This document shows positions 16,626 to 26,733 of a stretch of 64,000 bases of DNA, in pieces (within the stretch, counting starts at the first letter, position 1; each line of letters starts with the position of its first letter). Made by a program: the position numbers and the translations under genes. Under the pieces are notes generated by a model that was not told the DNA's origin, searched no databases, and saw only the letters and a list, made by a program, of their open reading frames with translations. Source of the stretch: Hyphomicrobiales bacterium (GTDB lineage Bacteria > Pseudomonadota > Alphaproteobacteria > Rhizobiales > TMED25); NCBI GenBank assembly GCA_029245795.1, contig JAQWOP010000024.1, positions 124,001 through 188,000 of the forward strand, written 5' to 3'.

Positions 16626-17579
16626 ATGGATATTAAGGTAAATCTCGAAGCAATAAAAAAAGCTTCTGAAGACCTGTCGAACTGGGGAAGATGGGGTAAG
16701 GATGACCAAATAGGAACATTAAACCTTGTGAGTCCTGAAAATATAATAGAAGCCTCTAAACTTATAAAAAAGGGGAAAGTTTTTTCATTAGGTATTCCTC
16801 TTGATAGAGATGGTCCTCAAAATGGTTTATTTGGTGGTAGATTCAATCCTATTCACCAAATGCTTGCAACAGGAACTGACGCCGTTTGTGGAAGACAAGA
16901 TTGGAATAAAATAAGGTATGCAGATGATACTATAAATCTATGTGTTCAAGGTGCTACCCACTGGGATGCTCTTGGTCATATATTTTATGAGGACAGGGCA
17001 TATAATGGCCATGATCCAAAAGATATAGATGTTACAGGACTAAATGTCCTTGGTATTGAAAATTCAAAAGACAAAATGAACGGCAGAGGAGTTCTACTTG
17101 ACATTGCTCGTTATCGTGGTGTTAATTGGCTTCAAGATGGAGAAGGTATTTCTAACGAGGAACTTGATGCATGCGCGAAAAAGCAAGGCGTTGAAATTAA
17201 AAAAGCTGATTTTGTAATTGTTCGTACAGGTCAGATGGAACGATGCTTAAGTGAAAATGTTTGGGGGGGATATGCAGGGGGTGACGCGCCTGGTGTTAAA
17301 TTTGAGAACTGTTACTGGTGTCATGAGAAAGAAATAGCAGCTATTTGCTCAGATACATGGGGAGTCGAAGTAAGGCCATGCGAGACTTCCGAAGCAAACC
17401 AACCATGGCATTGGGTTGTCATACCCGCTATGGGACTTTGTATGGGTGAGATATTTTATTTAAAAGAATTAGCAGAAGATTGTGCTAAAGATGGTGTTTA
17501 TGAATTCTTTTTTTGCGGACCACCTCTAATAATTACAGGTGGAACGGGATCACCGATTAATCCTCAAGTCTTTAAATAA
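16626..17579 (+). CDS. Cyclase-family (kynurenine-formamidase-like) hydrolase
   Basis: A 317-residue metal-dependent hydrolase of the family that includes kynurenine formamidase and isatin hydrolase. The metal motif appears as GATHWDALGHIFY (residues about 117-129; family form HxGTHxD...H). It is longer than the bacterial KynB type (about 210 residues) and belongs to the larger branch that also has a conserved NWGRWGKDDQIGTLN N-terminus. A strong AAGGAG precedes ATG 16626. It sits third in the plus-strand block. A likely role is hydrolysis of a formamide, lactam or imide ring. Substrate unknown. Confidence 0.82.
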   Translation: MDIKVNLEAIKKASEDLSNWGRWGKDDQIGTLNLVSPENIIEASKLIKKGKVFSLGIPLDRDGPQNGLFGGRFNPIHQMLATGTDAVCGRQDWNKIRYADDTINLCVQGATHWDALGHIFYEDRAYNGHDPKDIDVTGLNVLGIENSKDKMNGRGVLLDIARYRGVNWLQDGEGISNEELDACAKKQGVEIKKADFVIVRTGQMERCLSENVWGGYAGGDAPGVKFENCYWCHEKEIAAICSDTWGVEVRPCETSEANQPWHWVVIPAMGLCMGEIFYLKELAEDCAKDGVYEFFFCGPPLIITGGTGSPINPQVFK

Positions 17580-17593
17580 ACGGAGTTTTAAAG

Positions 17594-18898
17594 TTGCTAA
17601 AATATATAAAGCAAAGTAATCCTAAAAGTACAATAACTGAAGATAAGCAATCTATAGAAAAAACAGTTAGTTCTATACTTAAAGATATACGAGAAAATGG
17701 TCATAAGGCCGTTGAGAACTACTCTAAAAAGTTTGACAAATGGCAACCCAAAACTTTTAAACTATCAAAAAAAGATATAGAAAACTCTATATCTCAGTTA
17801 AGTGATGGTGATATCGATGATATAGAATTTGCTCAGAAGCAAATAAGAAATTTTGCTGAAAAACAACTAGAAACTATGAAAGAGTTAGAAGTTGAAACTC
17901 TTCCTGGTGTTTTTCTTGGACATAAACATATTCCAATTGAAAATGTTGGTTGTTATATCCCAGGAGGAAGATACCCAATGGTTGCATCAGCTCATATGAG
18001 TATAATTACGGCTAAAGTTGCTGGTGTTAAAAGAGTGATAGCTTGCGCTCCTCCATACAATGGTGGCGCACATCCCGCAACAATTTCTGCTATGCACTTT
18101 GCAGGAGCTGATGAAATATATTTGATTGGTGGTATCCAAGCGATAGGGGCAATGGGGATTGGAACTGAAAAAATTAAACCTGTTAATATGATTGTTGGCC
18201 CTGGAAACTCGTATGTTGCTGAAGCTAAAAAGCAAATGTTTGGAGAAGTTGGAATAGATTTAATTGCTGGACCAACAGAAACACTTGTCATTGCAGATGA
18301 TACTTCAGATGGTGAAATATGTGCAACAGACCTTCTTGGTCAGGCAGAGCATGGACCAACATCACCTGCAGTTCTCATTACAGATTCTGAAAAACTTGCA
18401 AAAGATACACTAATAGAAATAAAAAGATTACTCGAAATACTACCAACTGCCGGTATAACAAAGGTATCTTGGGAGAATTTTGGTGAGATTATTTTATGTA
18501 AAGATAAGGAAGATATGTTAAATGAAGCAAATAGATTAGCATACGAACATGTTCAAGTTATGACAAAAGATCCATCATTTTTCCTTGATAATCTTAAAAA
18601 CTATGGTTCGCTATTCTTAGGTGAAGAGACTAACGTAGCATATGGGGATAAAATAATTGGAACAAATCATACCCTGCCAACAAAAAAAGCAAGCCGATAT
18701 ACAGGTGGCTTATGGGTTGGAAAATTCTTAAAAACTTGCACTTATCAAAGAATAGAAAATACTGAAACATCTTCCCAAATTGGTGAAATATGCTCAAGGC
18801 TAGCTCTTCTCGAGGGTTTTGCTGGACATGCTGAACAAGCAAATATTAGAGTCCGAAGGTATTCTGGGAAGAACGTTCCATATCCAATAAAAAAATAA
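17594..18898 (+). CDS. HisD-superfamily dehydrogenase in a catabolic context (possibly HpsN-like)
   Basis: A 434-residue NAD-dependent four-electron alcohol dehydrogenase of the histidinol dehydrogenase superfamily. Zinc ligands map to Gln250, His253, Asp352 and His412; the catalytic pair is Glu318-His319, and Glu407 precedes the last ligand. The region GTNHTLPTKKASRYTGGLW differs from what I recall of biosynthetic HisD and looks like the paralogues that oxidise other diols, such as sulfopropanediol dehydrogenase HpsN. No other his-operon gene is nearby. The start is TTG 17594 with CGGAG nine bases before. It ends the block with the PuuE-like, SDR and cyclase-family genes. Assignment to HpsN is a guess. 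Confidence 0.8.
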   Translation: MLKYIKQSNPKSTITEDKQSIEKTVSSILKDIRENGHKAVENYSKKFDKWQPKTFKLSKKDIENSISQLSDGDIDDIEFAQKQIRNFAEKQLETMKELEVETLPGVFLGHKHIPIENVGCYIPGGRYPMVASAHMSIITAKVAGVKRVIACAPPYNGGAHPATISAMHFAGADEIYLIGGIQAIGAMGIGTEKIKPVNMIVGPGNSYVAEAKKQMFGEVGIDLIAGPTETLVIADDTSDGEICATDLLGQAEHGPTSPAVLITDSEKLAKDTLIEIKRLLEILPTAGITKVSWENFGEIILCKDKEDMLNEANRLAYEHVQVMTKDPSFFLDNLKNYGSLFLGEETNVAYGDKIIGTNHTLPTKKASRYTGGLWVGKFLKTCTYQRIENTETSSQIGEICSRLALLEGFAGHAEQANIRVRRYSGKNVPYPIKK

Positions 18899-18899
18899 T

Positions 18900-19679
18900 T
18901 TAACTTGCTAACTTATGATAAGGAGCCTGCAAACCTTCCATAACTTTTGGCATAGTTTTTTCTACATCAAGGATTGGAAGCCCATGAGTTGGAGCAATAT
19001 ACTTTATACCTAACTCGTCAACTAACTGTTTTATGCGTTTAGTATAAATCTCCATATCAACAAAATTTGTCCAGAATAATGCTAACTCTGCAAATACAGC
19101 TGATACATCAAATAAATCAAGTGTATCTGCTTCTTCCGCAATCATACCACAATGCCCATCCCAATGATAATGACTATAGGCAAAACCATCTGCAGGGAAT
19201 AATAACATTTGAGGTGCAATATAACCCCATAGGGAAGTTCTCATATCACGTACTACGGGTTCTGCAGCGACAAATTCCATTCCACCTAGATCAATTTTAT
19301 CCCCCACTTCCATTGCTTTAAAGTTATCACTATATTTTGGAAATGCCATGTGGTAGTCATTTATATCTCCATGAACCTCAACATCTGGATATATATTTAA
19401 AAACCTACCAACACCACCAGAATGAGGCGTTTCTTGATGTGTTATGAATATATATTTTAATGGAATTTTCTTTTTTGCCAGAATCCCTTTGATTTGTTCG
19501 TGAAGTTCATTAAAATCTTTTGGGTGCCCTGTTTCTACAAGTAATGCCGATGAATTTCCTACAACTAAATAAGAAGAATTATACGAATGATATATTTTTC
19601 CTTGATATCTCTGTTCAAGACAATCCCCTAACCAAAATATATTATCTAATATTTCTCTTGGTAACTTACTATTTGACAT
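18900..19679 (-). CDS. Metallo-beta-lactamase-fold protein, di-iron-type ligand set
   Basis: A 259-residue MBL-fold protein. The first metal motif is ITHQETPHSGG. The second position of the usual HxHxDH is Glu, as in flavodiiron/ODP proteins (HxExDH), and the Asp is replaced by Pro. Other ligand positions are His in VEVHGD, Asp in FPADGFAYSH and His in APTHGLP. The protein may thus bind iron and sense or reduce oxygen species, or hydrolyse a thioester or lactone. It is followed on the same strand by nothing and preceded by a paralogue with lost ligands (3-base gap). It ends one base from the HisD-like gene's stop. Confidence 0.75.
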   Translation of the reverse strand: MSNSKLPREILDNIFWLGDCLEQRYQGKIYHSYNSSYLVVGNSSALLVETGHPKDFNELHEQIKGILAKKKIPLKYIFITHQETPHSGGVGRFLNIYPDVEVHGDINDYHMAFPKYSDNFKAMEVGDKIDLGGMEFVAAEPVVRDMRTSLWGYIAPQMLLFPADGFAYSHYHWDGHCGMIAEEADTLDLFDVSAVFAELALFWTNFVDMEIYTKRIKQLVDELGIKYIAPTHGLPILDVEKTMPKVMEGLQAPYHKLAS

Positions 19680-19682
19680 ACT

Positions 19683-20558
19683 TTACCTCATAAAATTTCT
19701 AGGAACATATTGCGCTATACTATTTGATTTATCAAGCTCTAATAATATTTCATCAAGAAAATTAAATTGTTTTTTAACTAGGTCTTTTCCTTGAAATATT
19801 TTTCCATAACCCGGAGCTATTGTTTCTATATCATAGGAATTAAATACTTTTTTAATATTATCTCTTAAGAGCCTTGTTTTTGCTCCCTCTAACCACCAAT
19901 ATCTTGTATTTAGCAGGAATGATTTAATAAAATTAGAATTGATCATTTCATCTTCATAATCAATTACCCAATCCTCATTATCACTATTAGCAATGCCATA
20001 ATTGAACATATCTGATGAATATAATATTTTTGTGCTCTCATCATATATCCATGATGTATTTATAAGTCTTATAGGAGCGCTCATAATATTAATATTTCTT
20101 CCTGATCCCTCTCCAACCTCACAATTTACCAATCCCCTTACAATAGTTGTTGGTATATCTTTTAAACTTAAGTCTCTTTCTTCATCAGTAAAGTCAAACC
20201 AATCTGCCCCCTCTGGATGAGGTGAATAATATCCGATGACATTGAAATTTTGTGAAATAGCCTTAACATTTCCAACAGACATAAATTCATTAATGCGCAG
20301 GGGAATTATAGATAAGGGAATATCAGGTTCAATAAGGGATTTCAATTGATCTAGTACATTCTTTTGATGAAATAAGTACCCTGTATCTAGAAGAAATGCA
20401 CCATTTTCTTCTTTTAAAAGATAACAATTTAACGGCACATATCCGACTTGATTTGGAGGATAAGCACTTAACCTTCCGTCTAGTTTTACAATATTTTGTA
20501 TTGAAAAAGCTTTATTGGGTGAGAGTTCTATTATATTGTTTTCCAAGAGGGTCTCCAA
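19683..20558 (-). CDS. Metallo-beta-lactamase-fold protein with degenerate metal site
   Basis: A 291-residue relative of the adjacent MBL-fold protein. The position of the first metal motif reads RINEFMSVGN. Only the Glu remains and both His are gone. The Asp is kept (LYSSDMFNYG), and the final His is replaced by Tyr (APGYGKIF). Catalysis by the usual dinuclear centre seems impossible. It may be a structural partner of the downstream gene. The start appears to be TTG 20558, as no ATG lies in the first part of the frame. It heads the two-gene minus-strand unit and diverges from the EamA exporter gene (74 bases). Confidence 0.65.
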   Translation of the reverse strand: METLLENNIIELSPNKAFSIQNIVKLDGRLSAYPPNQVGYVPLNCYLLKEENGAFLLDTGYLFHQKNVLDQLKSLIEPDIPLSIIPLRINEFMSVGNVKAISQNFNVIGYYSPHPEGADWFDFTDEERDLSLKDIPTTIVRGLVNCEVGEGSGRNINIMSAPIRLINTSWIYDESTKILYSSDMFNYGIANSDNEDWVIDYEDEMINSNFIKSFLLNTRYWWLEGAKTRLLRDNIKKVFNSYDIETIAPGYGKIFQGKDLVKKQFNFLDEILLELDKSNSIAQYVPRNFMR

Positions 20559-20632
20559 GCTATAAACATATTATTATTATCATCATTTAGAATAATTATA
20601 AATTAAAAATACTATCTAATATAAAAAAAATT

Positions 20633-21514
20633 ATGGATAAAAAAGTGAAACAGTCATACTCAGAAAAGAATAAAGGTCCATTTTTTGCAGTTCTCTCATC
20701 ATTATGTTATGGAATTAATAACCCACTTGCCGCTTATAGTATACAAAATGGTATACCAACTATTGTTTCAGTATCATCAAGAGCATTATTTCTGTTCTCT
20801 TTCGCACTAATATTAGCTATTTATGGAAAATTAAGCTTCCATATCCCTAGGGAGATACGAAAGTACGTTGTGATCATGTCAATTTCAACTGGAATGATCA
20901 GTTTATGTTATGTTGGATCAATAAATTTTATTCCTGTTTCGCTTGCTGCAATCATATTCTTTACATTCCCAATCCAAATATTACTCGTTAGCATCATAAG
21001 AGGAGACCATAATATAAAAATACCAGATATAATAATATTTCTCATTGTATTTTCAGGTCTCATTTTTGTAATTGTGCCAGATTTTAATAATATAAATCCA
21101 ATTGGTATTTTACTTGCTGGTATATCAAGCATTTGCGCTACTTTCTTGTATTTTTCATCAGGTATAGCTTGTAAGAAATCTAGCCCAATCATATTAGGTT
21201 TTTGGGTTCACCTTGGAATAATTCCAATACTGATAGTAGCTTTAATCCTATTAGCTCCTCAAATCAATACTGACCAATTTTCTATCTTCATTCCGGTTCT
21301 TATTCTATCAACATGTTACATCGGCGCTTACTGTTTTCAGATGCTATCACTTAAATACACTTCTGCTGTCATTTCAGGATTATTTTTTAATACTGAACCA
21401 ATTCTAACGGCAATAGCAGCTGCAATTATTTTAGACGAACGACTGCTCTTGCCTCAATATATTGGTGGTATGTTGATATTTGCATCACTAATATTTGTAA
21501 GTATTAGGAAATAG
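20633..21514 (+). CDS. EamA/DMT-family transporter
   Basis: A 293-residue inner-membrane protein with about ten membrane segments in two EamA repeats (starts near residues 15 and 150). The second repeat ends with the typical segment TSAVISGLFFNTEPILTAI and the conserved LDERLLLPQYIGG. Family members export amino acids or metabolites; the substrate cannot be predicted. It is the only transporter inside the metabolic island, so it may export a pathway product or relieve toxicity. It converges on the TusA-like gene with a gap of nine bases. Confidence 0.88.
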   Translation: MDKKVKQSYSEKNKGPFFAVLSSLCYGINNPLAAYSIQNGIPTIVSVSSRALFLFSFALILAIYGKLSFHIPREIRKYVVIMSISTGMISLCYVGSINFIPVSLAAIIFFTFPIQILLVSIIRGDHNIKIPDIIIFLIVFSGLIFVIVPDFNNINPIGILLAGISSICATFLYFSSGIACKKSSPIILGFWVHLGIIPILIVALILLAPQINTDQFSIFIPVLILSTCYIGAYCFQMLSLKYTSAVISGLFFNTEPILTAIAAAIILDERLLLPQYIGGMLIFASLIFVSIRK

Positions 21515-21523
21515 AATAAATTA

Positions 21524-21751
21524 CTAAATAAGTTCTAATTTGAAAGATATGAAATCTTCATAATCATTGATTGATATAATTTTGCAATTTTCCTCCATAC
21601 AAAATAAAGGTAAATCAATCTTTAGCATTGGGTCAGAAGCTTTGACAAACAAATGATCACCCTTTGAAAGTGACTCTATTTTTTTTTTTATTTTTAAAAT
21701 TGGAATAGGACATTTATAGCCTATTAAATCAATTTCATATTTTGATACCAT
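21524..21751 (-). CDS. tusA: TusA-family sulfurtransferase
   Basis: A 75-residue protein of the TusA/SirA fold from ATG 21751; an in-frame TTG lies 12 bases upstream. The signature CPIP has the persulfide Cys at about residue 14 (GYKCPIPILK). The second half contains the DPMLKIDLPLFC region found in this family. TusA passes sulfur for tRNA 2-thiolation or other sulfur trafficking. Here it is a lone gene, not beside tusBCD or a rhodanese. An extra Cys in the C-terminal half is not a standard feature. Its role in this cell is open. Confidence 0.8.
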   Translation of the reverse strand: MVSKYEIDLIGYKCPIPILKIKKKIESLSKGDHLFVKASDPMLKIDLPLFCMEENCKIISINDYEDFISFKLELI

Positions 21752-21915
21752 TTTGTAAACCAAACATTCGTTCGAAATAATTTAATTGTCATATAATTCA
21801 AATAAAATATACTAATAAATATTTTTTATTCATATAATTATATAATATTAACAGATTACAAAAGAGTTGTCATAGCTACTAAAGATAAATTAACTAAAAT
21901 AAGTTCTAATAAAAA

Positions 21916-22428
21916 ATGCTAAACTTTGATTTAAATGGAATTGGTATCTTGGTCCTTCGGATTGCTATTGCCTATATATATTTACACGGTGTTTTTATGA
22001 TTGGGTCAACTAAAAATAGACGGTCTATTGCAATTAAGAGAACAGGCATACTGTTTAGAGATTTAGAGGGGGGTCGCTATTACTCATTATTAACGAATTT
22101 TTCCTTCTTCTCTGCGGTATCACTAATGAGCCTTGGAAGCTTGCTTATTTTAAGTGGCTTTTATATTAAGATCGGTGCATTAATGCTTATTATTTTCACG
22201 ATACCTGCAATTATTGTTCATAAGAGGGAATCAGTTAAATCTCATTTATTAGCAGAAAAAATAAAAAAATATAGCAATGATACAATACATGAAGATTTAC
22301 AATTACTGGCAAACTTTAGCCACGCAGGGCATCGCTCTTCAGGTAACAAGAATTATATGCTACTTGCTGTTAATGTCTATTTATACCTTATGGATAATAC
22401 TATTGGCTTCATAAATATATTTATTTAA
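21916..22428 (+). CDS. DoxX-family membrane protein
   Basis: A 170-residue protein with four predicted membrane segments: about residues 8-27, 56-76 and 80-98, and the last near 150-168. The N-terminal LRIAIAYIYLHGVFMIGS pattern is close to DoxX. It carries a basic cytosolic loop with His residues (NFSHAGHRSSGNKN, residues about 133-146). DoxX proteins are linked to quinone or thiol redox chemistry but individual roles differ. It converges with the ThDP gene, eight bases apart, and is close to tusA; a sulfur-related role is only a speculation from position. Confidence 0.7.
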   Translation: MLNFDLNGIGILVLRIAIAYIYLHGVFMIGSTKNRRSIAIKRTGILFRDLEGGRYYSLLTNFSFFSAVSLMSLGSLLILSGFYIKIGALMLIIFTIPAIIVHKRESVKSHLLAEKIKKYSNDTIHEDLQLLANFSHAGHRSSGNKNYMLLAVNVYLYLMDNTIGFINIFI

Positions 22429-22436
22429 TCTTTTAC

Positions 22437-24098
22437 TTAACCAATATTTGTTCCAATTTCTAAAGAGGGGGATAATACATTTGGATCAATAATTAATTCA
22501 ATTAATGTTGCTTTTTTATTATTTTTTGCCTTTTCAAAATAACCATAAAAATCCTCTGTATTTGTTATTCTCTTAGAATCCAAACCATATGACTTTGCGA
22601 GAGCAACAAAATCTGGGTTTTTTATATTTGTACCCATTACTCTTTTTGGAAATTTTTTCTCCTGATGCATTCTTATGGTTCCAAGTTTTTCATTATTAAC
22701 TATAACAAATATAGGATTCAATTCATTTTCAATAGCATTTATAATCTCCTGACCCAACATCATAAAACAACCATCCCCATTGAAAGAGACCACTGTTTTT
22801 TTTGGATAAACCAGCTTTGCAGCTATTGCAGCCGGCACTCCATAACCCATAGAACCTGCTGTTGTCACTAGTTGAGATCCAAGATTTCGGTATTGGTAAT
22901 ACCTATGCACCCATTGTGAATTATTACCCGAGCCCACAATGACAATATCGTCTTCTCCTAGCGTTTTATTCAGATATGCAATTATTTCTGATAGATTTAA
23001 GTCTCCGCTCATAGGGGTTGGTTTTATAAAATTAAGATATTCATTCCTGGCTCCAGCACACCATTCTTTCCAGACTGGATTTTTGATTTGAGGTAAATTT
23101 GATAACGATTCTGCAAATTCCTGCATTCCACTATTAATACCTATATCTGGACAATAAACAGATCCTATTTCTGCTATACCAGGATGTACATGAACCAAAA
23201 ATTGTTCAGGCTTTGGTATTTTGATGGAAGTATAACCCTGGGTTGTGACTTCTCCTAACCTTGCTCCCAATGAAAGAATAAAATCACTATCTTCAATTCT
23301 CTTTCTTGTTTCAGGGGGTATTGCATAACTCGAATGCCCAATATAGCTATCGTTCCTATTATCAAATCTATCTTGTGCTCTATAAGAAGTTAATACGGGA
23401 ATTGAATTCTTATTTACAAAATCTTTCACCTTATTAATTGCGTCTTGTGACCAAGTATTACCACCAACAATTATAATTGGTTTTTTAGCCAATTTTAATC
23501 TTTCATAAAAATCCTCTACGTCACCAACAGATGGGCTGGCTTGAACTATTTTTGATGCAGGTACTGGTTGTGCTGTTACTTCGTCTATAAGCATATCTTC
23601 TGGAAGAGATAAAACAACAGGACCGGGTCTTCCAGATTGACTAATGTAAAACGCTTTATTTATAAATTCAGGTATTCTATTTGCATCATTAATTTCTGCT
23701 ACATATTTCGCCATAGGCTTAAACATTTCTTTATAATCAATTTCCTGTTGAGCTTCTCTATCTCTTTCATTCCTTGATACTTGGCCGATTAACAATATTA
23801 ATGGAGTTGAGTCTTGATAAGCCGTATGTATACCATTTGAAGCATTTGTAGCACCTGGACCTCTTGAAACAAGACAAATGCCAGGTTTATTGGTTAATTT
23901 TGCATAGGCATCTGCCATGTTAGCAGCCCCGGACTCATGCCTAGTTGTAATTAATCTAATATTTTGATTATGATTATACAATCCATCTAGTAAGCCCAAG
24001 TAACTCTCCCCAGGTACACAAAATATTGTATCTACACCGTTGATCTCTAACTGATCAGCTAGTAGATGACCTCCAATTTTTTTATTAACTAAATTCAT
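22437..24098 (-). CDS. ThDP-dependent enzyme, acetolactate synthase large-subunit-like
   Basis: About 553 residues of the AHAS/POX family. The activating Glu is in TRHESGAANMADAY (about residues 50-63), and the ThDP/Mg motif runs from GDGCFMMLGQE to VNNEK. The start is ATG 24098 because GGGAGGG lies directly before it; the longer frame start at 24110 overlaps this ribosome site. No small regulatory subunit is adjacent, so this is probably a catabolic or acetoin-type enzyme rather than IlvB. It is a distant paralogue of the ThDP gene at 7872-9521. An SDR gene lies 15 bases upstream on the same strand and probably shares its transcript. Confidence 0.85.
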   Translation of the reverse strand: MNLVNKKIGGHLLADQLEINGVDTIFCVPGESYLGLLDGLYNHNQNIRLITTRHESGAANMADAYAKLTNKPGICLVSRGPGATNASNGIHTAYQDSTPLILLIGQVSRNERDREAQQEIDYKEMFKPMAKYVAEINDANRIPEFINKAFYISQSGRPGPVVLSLPEDMLIDEVTAQPVPASKIVQASPSVGDVEDFYERLKLAKKPIIIVGGNTWSQDAINKVKDFVNKNSIPVLTSYRAQDRFDNRNDSYIGHSSYAIPPETRKRIEDSDFILSLGARLGEVTTQGYTSIKIPKPEQFLVHVHPGIAEIGSVYCPDIGINSGMQEFAESLSNLPQIKNPVWKEWCAGARNEYLNFIKPTPMSGDLNLSEIIAYLNKTLGEDDIVIVGSGNNSQWVHRYYQYRNLGSQLVTTAGSMGYGVPAAIAAKLVYPKKTVVSFNGDGCFMMLGQEIINAIENELNPIFVIVNNEKLGTIRMHQEKKFPKRVMGTNIKNPDFVALAKSYGLDSKRITNTEDFYGYFEKAKNNKKATLIELIIDPNVLSPSLEIGTNIG

Positions 24099-24113
24099 AG
24101 ACCCTCCCAAGAA

Positions 24114-24896
24114 TCATATATTCCTTATTAAGCCGCCATCTACCCTAAGATTACTTCCGGTAATATAGCTTGCCTTTTCACTTGCCAGAAAGCATACAAC
24201 ATCTCCAAATTCTTCTGACTTCCCATATCTTTTAATAGGTATTTCTGATGACGATCTATTTATAGCTTCATCATAAGTAATACCCATTTTATCAGCCCTA
24301 GATTGATTCACCTGCAATGTACGATTAGTCATTATGCGCCCTGGCATAATAGTATTAACAGTTATACCATATTGCGAGACTTCATTTGATAAAGTCTTCA
24401 TGTATCCTGTAATAGCTGGCCTTAGTGTATTTGAAATCAGAAGATTATCAATTGGTTGAATAACTCCAGACGAAGTAATTGTCAAGATTCTACCCCAATT
24501 CTTCTTTTTCATTGAGGTGACAAGAGTGTTAGTAACTCTTATAGTATTTAAAATAATAGAATTTATATATTTTTCCCATCCGTCATATGTAGTATTTAAT
24601 GAGTTTGATGGAGGAGGTCCACCTGTATTATTTACTAGAATATCAAAACTTTTACTCATAAAAATATTCACAAAATTATTTACATCAACCACTTGCGTCA
24701 TATCAAAACAAGCATAATCACATGGTACGCTATAATTTTTTTCAATTTCATCCCTAACATCTTTAAGTTTCTTTTCATCTCGAGCTATCAAAAAAATGTC
24801 TGCACCTTCAGCCGCTAAACTTTTTGCAGATGCCATTCCCAATCCTGAAGAAGCTCCAAATACTAACGCTTTTTTTGATTTTAAGCCTAAATCCAT
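24114..24896 (-). CDS. Atypical short-chain dehydrogenase/reductase lacking YxxxK
   Basis: A 260-residue SDR with a good cofactor motif (FGASSGLGMA) and NNTGGP in place of NNAG. Ser is present (ITSSG), but the YxxxK pair is replaced: the position reads SNTLR within LLISNTLRPAITGYMKTL. This matches a known SDR subgroup that lacks the catalytic Tyr, so its activity is uncertain. The C-terminus TGSNLRVDGGLIRNI is normal. ATG 24896 has AGAGG before it. It probably forms a two-gene unit with the downstream ThDP enzyme; tRNA-Leu lies 18 bases upstream on the same strand. Confidence 0.85.
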   Translation of the reverse strand: MDLGLKSKKALVFGASSGLGMASAKSLAAEGADIFLIARDEKKLKDVRDEIEKNYSVPCDYACFDMTQVVDVNNFVNIFMSKSFDILVNNTGGPPPSNSLNTTYDGWEKYINSIILNTIRVTNTLVTSMKKKNWGRILTITSSGVIQPIDNLLISNTLRPAITGYMKTLSNEVSQYGITVNTIMPGRIMTNRTLQVNQSRADKMGITYDEAINRSSSEIPIKRYGKSEEFGDVVCFLASEKASYITGSNLRVDGGLIRNI

Positions 24897-24914
24897 CAAA
24901 TAACCTCTTTAAGA

Positions 24915-24999
24915 TGGTGCCCCTGGCCGGACTCGAACCAGCACGCCCTAAAGCAACAGATTTTGAATCTGTCGTGTCTACCAATTCCACCACAGGGGC
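24915..24999 (-). tRNA. tRNA-Leu (CAA)
   Basis: An 85-base tRNA with encoded CCA. The acceptor stem GCCCCTG pairs with CAGGGGC, the discriminator is A73, and the anticodon stem ACAGA/TCTGT holds the loop TTCAAAA with anticodon CAA (reads UUG). The long variable arm (class II) and TGGTAGACACG D-arm fit leucine. It lies between glnK and an SDR gene, all on the same strand. Confidence 0.96.
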
Positions 25000-25027
25000 A
25001 TAAAAAATTATCTCAGAAAACTATCGA

Positions 25028-26594
<1,567 letters not shown>

Positions 26595-26638
26595 CTAGAA
26601 TTCTCCATTATTTTAATATAATTAAACAATATAACAAT

Positions 26639-26669
26639 AATTATGCATAATTCTTGATTGATAATCAAT
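26639..26669. promoter_or_regulatory. Two palindromes upstream of amtB
   Basis: AATTATGCATAATT (26639-26652) is a perfect 14-base palindrome, and ATTGATAATCAAT (26657-26669) is a perfect 13-base one around a central base. They lie 45-75 bases before the amtB start and 65-95 bases before the divergent yqaA-like gene. They could be binding sites for a dimeric regulator controlling nitrogen uptake. AT-rich DNA makes chance palindromes likely, so confidence is low. Confidence 0.35.
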
Positions 26670-26733
26670 GAGATTTATTTCATTATGATTGCAGTTCACG
26701 TTTTGATAAGAAACTATTTGAGTATTTTTTGAG

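Noticed and set aside
17594-18898. Histidine biosynthetic hisD
   Set aside because: No other his gene is adjacent, the local segment differs from biosynthetic HisD, and the block is catabolic; kept as a HisD-family dehydrogenase without the symbol.
20565-20590. Trinucleotide-rich ATT/ATC stretch as a CRISPR or microsatellite of note
   Set aside because: It is a short low-complexity run in AT-rich intergenic DNA with no repeat-spacer structure.
24808-24993. Open frame overlapping tRNA-Leu
   Set aside because: It is the antisense-free shadow of the tRNA and the SDR start; frames over tRNA genes commonly look open and it has no family pattern.
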